A stretch of DNA of 8,654 nucleotides from Flavobacteriaceae bacterium (GTDB lineage Bacteria > Bacteroidota > Bacteroidia > Flavobacteriales > Flavobacteriaceae), in assembly GCA_016763715.1 (NCBI GenBank), contig JAESTG010000373.1, forward strand, positions 1 through 8,654, read 5' to 3'. Within the stretch, counting starts at the first letter, position 1. The number at the start of each line of letters is the position of its first letter. Shown one piece after another: positions 5,491 through 8,654 of this stretch. Position numbers and translations under genes: made by a program. Below the pieces are notes generated by a model. The model saw only the letters and a list, made by a program, of their open reading frames with translations, had not been told where the DNA came from and searched no databases.

Positions 5491-6156
5491 TTAAATAAGT
5501 CCTAAATCCTTGACAATCGCTACCAAGTGCGTAGCATTGTTGGCCTTAAATTGAATTTTAAGGCTATTAATTCGTTTCTCGACAGAACTCAAACTTGAAG
5601 GAGTGATGTTTTCCTTTTTAAACTGAAAACTGATTTCATCTTGAGACAACCCTAAAGACAGTTGTTTAATCAACTGAAGGTCATAATCATCAATATCCAA
5701 GCCCCCACTATTTTGAAGTGCAGAAGCTACTTGAGGCGAAACGAAACGTTTATTATCATAAACTTGCTGCAAAGCTTTTTCAAGCTCCAACAATCCATCT
5801 CTTCCTTTACATATATATGCATCAATATTGAATTGTTGAAACAAAGACCGAACCTTTTGGATGCGATCCTCCACAGAAAAAACGATAATTTTTAAATCGG
5901 GGTGCTCCTTTTTTAATACTTCAATTAAATCTTCTCCCATAGGATAATGTTGGGCTCGATGATCTACTTTGAAACCCAAATCGGTTATAAGAAGGTCATA
6001 GGGTTGTTCATTCCTAATAGCACTCTTCACATGCAAATAGGCATCATCGCAATATTGGACTGGGAAAACAGCAGTAATATCTAGCTCTTTCAGCTTCGAC
6101 AATACTCCTGTATTAATGCTACCTAAATCATCTGCTATTAAAACTTTTTTAAACAT
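5491..6156 (-). CDS. LuxR/NarL-family response regulator
   Basis: This 221-residue two-component regulator is read from the ATG at 6154-6156, one base after the kinase stop. A start at 6204 would add sixteen residues before the receiver fold and overlap the kinase; the shorter form begins MFKKVLIADDLG, the usual receiver first strand. Receiver residues are D9 and D10 (acidic pocket), D59 in D-L-L-I-T-D-L-G (phospho-acceptor), S94 in V-F-S-V-E-D, and K117 in Y-I-C-K-G. The C-terminal segment (about 150-221) is a LuxR-like helix-turn-helix (L-S-L-G-L-S-Q-D-E-I-S, then S-S-V-E-K-R-I-N-S-L-K-I). It is somewhat divergent, with an insert between the two HTH helices. It is expected to be phosphorylated by the adjacent TPR kinase and bind DNA. 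The tight junction suggests translational coupling. Confidence 0.92.
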   Translation of the reverse strand: MFKKVLIADDLGSINTGVLSKLKELDITAVFPVQYCDDAYLHVKSAIRNEQPYDLLITDLGFKVDHRAQHYPMGEDLIEVLKKEHPDLKIIVFSVEDRIQKVRSLFQQFNIDAYICKGRDGLLELEKALQQVYDNKRFVSPQVASALQNSGGLDIDDYDLQLIKQLSLGLSQDEISFQFKKENITPSSLSSVEKRINSLKIQFKANNATHLVAIVKDLGLI

Positions 6157-6157
6157 A

Positions 6158-7816
6158 CTACACTTCCATTTTAGCTCGGAATCCTTTATTGGGTTCAGAT
6201 TCAAAAGTAACTCTTCCGTTTAGTGCAGCGATACGGGTTTCCACATTCTGAAGTCCATTGCTTTTTTTTAGATTACACCCAATCCCATTGTCATTATACT
6301 GTATTGAAACCTTGCTCTTTTTTTGACTAAATGAAATTAGTGCATGAGACGCTCCGCTATGTTTTCTCATATTGACAAGTAATTCCTGAAGCACCTTGTA
6401 TATGATTTTCTTTTTTAACTCTGAAACTTCATTCCACAATATTTTAGCATTGTTTTGCGTAACCACACTAATCTCAGAAGTTTCATAACTACGGAATAAA
6501 TCTTCTAATTGCTGACCAAAATTGATTTGAACATCAACAAGGCTATGCTCTTTTGAAATGTCTCTTGTTTTGGTATAAATACCATCCAAATCATCCAATA
6601 ATTCTTCACTTGTACTTGAGTTTGATTGGAGTTTCGTCATTACTTGATAGACATTATTGGCAACTTCATCATGTACTTTTTTAGAAATACGAGATTCGGT
6701 AAGAAACACTTCTCGTACCTTCTCTTTTTTATGCCGATTTCGAACCATTGAAAACAAAAACACCGCGATTACTAAAATTACAATTACAGCTGCTTGTGAA
6801 ATGACTCGCTTGCTACGGTCTTCTTCTCGTTTTAACTCGCTTACAAAAGTGCGTTCACGCTCTTTTTCAACGTTAAATTTCATGGAAGCATACGAATAAG
6901 CTCTCTTCTGGTTAACTGTTTCAATACTATCGTTCAAAAATTTGAATCTCCTACTGTTCGGATCACTACCCAACTCCATCAGAAGTCCCAAAGCTTTTTT
7001 CTCATATGTAACATCCTTATGTAAATAAGAAGCGGACAATGTTTTTTCTGCATACAATAAAGCCTCTCCATTTAAATTTCGATTCTTATAGAAGTTTGCC
7101 AAATGCCGATAACTTGAAAATAGACCAAGCGAATCATCAATTTCCAACCTTAGTGCTAATCCTTTATTAATGTTACTCAATGCATCCTGGTGATATATCA
7201 ATGATTGAGCAAAGCCTAAATTATCCACTGTGTACGCAATCAATTTGACATTCCCAAAACCCAAAGCCAATTCATAAGCAAAATTTAAAGTGTCAATTGC
7301 CTGTTTGCTCCTGTCTTGATCACGCAATAAATTGGCGATATTATTAATAACAGAAATACTATCTGCTGTCTTATCGGCTAACTCAAATGATCTCTTGTAT
7401 AGTTTATGAGCTTCATCGTATGCGCTACGGTCTCGATATAAAATACCTAACAGGTTAAGTATTCTTTTTTTAGCTTTATTCGCAATCGAATCGTCCATTG
7501 AATCTATCAATGACAATGCATCTACCAATCTATCTTCACTCTCTCTATAATCTCCAAATTGATGTCTCCCATTGGCTATAATCTCAAGATCATATGACGC
7601 ACTTATGAAATCGCCTTTATTCAAATCCATCTCATAAAGAGATTTATGGTATTCAAACGCCAAGTTAACCTTTGAAACATTCTCTCCATGTATTATAACA
7701 CTGTAATAATAATTCTCAGAATCTGTCTTCTCTTGTGCATATAGAGAGTCAGAAACTACTACTAATCCCAAAAAAGAAATAAAAAAAAAGAGGAATGAAA
7801 AAATTAGATTCTTCAT
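6158..7816 (-). CDS. TPR-repeat sensor histidine kinase (HisKA_3-type)
   Basis: This 552-residue kinase is of a type common in Flavobacteria. A signal peptide (residues 1-27, ending Y-A-Q) exports the N-terminal region. About 45-300 are tetratricopeptide-like helical repeats (for example L-N-L-L-G-I-L-Y-R-D-R-S-A-Y-D-E-A near 120-136 and N-N-I-A-N-L-L-R-D near 158-166). A coiled linker follows (about 300-337) and one membrane helix (about 339-358). The cytoplasmic part has the phospho-acceptor H382 in K-K-V-H-D-E-V-A-N-N, the ATPase N-box N482 in L-L-V-N-M-R-K-H-S, D509 in N-D-N-G-I-G, and N520-G-L-Q-N-V as the G2-like box. All catalytic elements look intact. It is 30 nt downstream of the small lipoprotein and 1 nt before the regulator, so the three genes form one operon. 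The sensed signal is unknown; the periplasmic TPR domain should bind a protein or peptide. Confidence 0.93.
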   Translation of the reverse strand: MKNLIFSFLFFFISFLGLVVVSDSLYAQEKTDSENYYYSVIIHGENVSKVNLAFEYHKSLYEMDLNKGDFISASYDLEIIANGRHQFGDYRESEDRLVDALSLIDSMDDSIANKAKKRILNLLGILYRDRSAYDEAHKLYKRSFELADKTADSISVINNIANLLRDQDRSKQAIDTLNFAYELALGFGNVKLIAYTVDNLGFAQSLIYHQDALSNINKGLALRLEIDDSLGLFSSYRHLANFYKNRNLNGEALLYAEKTLSASYLHKDVTYEKKALGLLMELGSDPNSRRFKFLNDSIETVNQKRAYSYASMKFNVEKERERTFVSELKREEDRSKRVISQAAVIVILVIAVFLFSMVRNRHKKEKVREVFLTESRISKKVHDEVANNVYQVMTKLQSNSSTSEELLDDLDGIYTKTRDISKEHSLVDVQINFGQQLEDLFRSYETSEISVVTQNNAKILWNEVSELKKKIIYKVLQELLVNMRKHSGASHALISFSQKKSKVSIQYNDNGIGCNLKKSNGLQNVETRIAALNGRVTFESEPNKGFRAKMEV

Positions 7817-7846
7817 TCCTCTAAGTTACTAACTATTATTTAGTTA

Positions 7847-8011
7847 TTAATCTCCATCTGGTGGTGGAGGCGGTGGTGGAGGTGGAATTATAATATCCTC
7901 TCCACAACAAGCCTGTGGTGCTTTTTCCTGTTGAACAATGGCATCCGGGGTACAGGAAAAAAGACCCAAATTGAGGAAAACCGTAACTACTATTAAAAAT
8001 ATTTTTTTCAT
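7847..8011 (-). CDS. 54-aa Cys/Pro-rich lipoprotein
   Basis: This small gene begins at the ATG at 8009-8011 and ends at TAA 7847-7849. The N terminus MKKIFLIVVTVFLNLGLFSC is a lipoprotein signal with the lipobox L-F-S-C at Cys20. The mature peptide of about 35 residues has A-C-C-G-E-D (Cys35, Cys36), then a run of nine prolines (43-51) and D-G-D at the C terminus. The proline codons appear as a GGT/GGA-rich repeat on the plus strand. A membrane-tethered peptide with a rigid proline stalk and a double Cys is a plausible ligand or accessory for the periplasmic TPR domain of the kinase 30 nt downstream. That role is inference. No start or frame ambiguity is seen. Confidence 0.85.
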   Translation of the reverse strand: MKKIFLIVVTVFLNLGLFSCTPDAIVQQEKAPQACCGEDIIIPPPPPPPPPDGD

Positions 8012-8388
8012 TTTACTTTAATTTATTTTGGACATACCAATGGCCGTCCGAGTTATGAATCTAATTAATTTTTGCGCTGATAACTCGCGCTAAAAAGTGA
8101 AGAGACGTCTCTATCTCAAAGTGAGAAGTGAGGAGCGCAGCAGAAGAGTTTTATCACTACTTCTCAATCGTTTTAATTCCCTTTACTGCTATTCCAACAT
8201 AGAATCAATTTGTTTCGTAAACCTTTATTACGCTCAAGGTGTTAATCAATTCTGAAGCAAATAAACGATGTGATGTTTGGAAGGAATGGAACTTTGATAG
8301 AAGACTGAATGAAACTTTATCGAATTACTTTTCAATGAAAATTCGATTCATATTATTAAATTTAATAACTTGTAAATCAGATATTTAA
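8012..8388. other. Gene-free divergent intergenic region
   Basis: This 377-nt stretch lies between the minus-strand signalling operon and the plus-strand gene at 8389, so it should hold promoters for both. No convincing ORF is seen on either strand. Structure visible includes a perfect 12-nt palindrome AGAGACGTCTCT at 8101-8112, a G-C-G-C inverted pair flanked by T5 and A5 at 8069-8095, and a GAGAAGT / ACTTCTC inverted pair at 8123-8129 and 8159-8165. These could be operator or hairpin sites. I could not identify a clean Bacteroidota TTTG / TAnnTTTG promoter pair. Confidence 0.4.
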
Positions 8389-8654
8389 ATGCACAAACAA
8401 CTAATTATAGCGACATTCGAAAAAGCCTCAAAAACGATAGGATCAGAAATACCCAATCGTTTGGCTGAACATATTTCCGATTTTATTCAAGAAAATAGTA
8501 GTGAGACATATGGAATAAGAAGTTTGACTGACAACCATAAACTGGCCAAAGAAAATTCAGAAAAAAATATTGAGTTTAGACAAGGAATAGTTCAAGCTTT
8601 TTGCGAGTTTTTAGGCCACAATAGTTTTCAAGAATTTCAGAAAAAAATTCAGAA
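8389..8654 (+). CDS. Hypothetical protein, N-terminal part (runs off window)
   Basis: This is the only plus-strand gene. The ATG at 8389-8391 opens 88 codons with no stop before the window end. The visible segment is helical and polar: E-K-A-S-K-T-I-G-S-E-I-P-N-R-L-A-E-H-I-S-D-F-I near residues 11-33, S-S-E-T-Y-G-I-R-S-L near 37-46, then V-Q-A-F-C-E-F-L-G-H-N-S-F-Q-E-F near 68-83. The sequence lacks a signal peptide or membrane segment in the visible part. The R-L-x-x-H-I-S-D, Y-G-x-R-S-L and F-L-G-x-x-S-F-x-E-F pattern resembles, from memory, an N-terminal helical module of some flavobacterial proteins that continue into other domains. I cannot name the family with confidence. It is divergent from the small-lipoprotein operon and may share its control region. 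Confidence 0.65.
   Translation, partial: MHKQLIIATFEKASKTIGSEIPNRLAEHISDFIQENSSETYGIRSLTDNHKLAKENSEKNIEFRQGIVQAFCEFLGHNSFQEFQKKIQ

Noticed and set aside
6157..6204. Extended start for the response regulator at 6204
   Set aside because: It would overlap the kinase end by 47 nt and put sixteen residues before the first receiver strand; the ATG at 6154-6156 fits the family better.
7859..7885. GGT/GGA-rich plus-strand microsatellite
   Set aside because: It is the complement of nine proline codons in the small lipoprotein, so it is explained by coding. Slippage-based phase variation is possible, but the unit is imperfect.
1..8654. CRISPR arrays, tRNA or rRNA genes, insertion sequences
   Set aside because: No regularly spaced repeats, no tRNA-like cloverleaf or rRNA-like stretch, and no transposase gene or flanking terminal repeats were seen.

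Overview
The window looks like chromosomal DNA from a member of the Bacteroidota, most likely a marine-type Flavobacteriaceae. The basis is the strongly AT-rich sequence, signal peptides ending in A-Q, lipoproteins with an S-C lipobox, a TPR-type two-component kinase with a LuxR-type regulator, A-rich rather than Shine-Dalgarno-like start regions, and tightly packed runs of small secreted or hypothetical genes. No species can be named from the sequence alone. Every gene lies on the minus strand except a partial gene at the right edge.

Left block (1-1000): a LytS-type membrane histidine kinase whose reading frame breaks inside the ATP-binding domain. The missing C-terminal residues are readable in the -1 frame up to the window edge.

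Middle block (1160-5230): a tightly spaced co-directional cassette, read right to left. It holds a TM2-domain membrane protein, a broken 68-codon Cys-rich small gene that carries two in-frame TAA codons, a lipoprotein, a stand-alone HsdR_N-type PD-(D/E)xK nuclease, a secreted helical/TPR-like protein split by a -1 frame change at CCCAAAG, a secreted SNase-like thermonuclease, and a secreted double Cys/His-motif protein ending in a DUF5763-like module. Junctions are 15, 12, 3, 3, 21 and 4 nt, so these were probably co-transcribed. The cassette joins a cytoplasmic nuclease, an exported nuclease and several envelope proteins. That composition is unusual and could be an uncharacterised accessory or defence-like locus, but no function is proven.

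Right block (5344-8011): a three-gene signalling operon of a 54-aa Cys/Pro-rich lipoprotein, a TPR histidine kinase with one membrane segment, and a LuxR-family response regulator. It ends at a strong hairpin terminator that separates it from the middle block. Beyond it is a 377-nt gene-free divergent region, then the start of a plus-strand gene of unclear function.

The main theme is gene disruption. Three of twelve genes are broken: two are consistent with a single missing base next to a homopolymer, and one has two in-frame stops. The last cannot be explained by a single indel error, so part of the decay is probably genuine.
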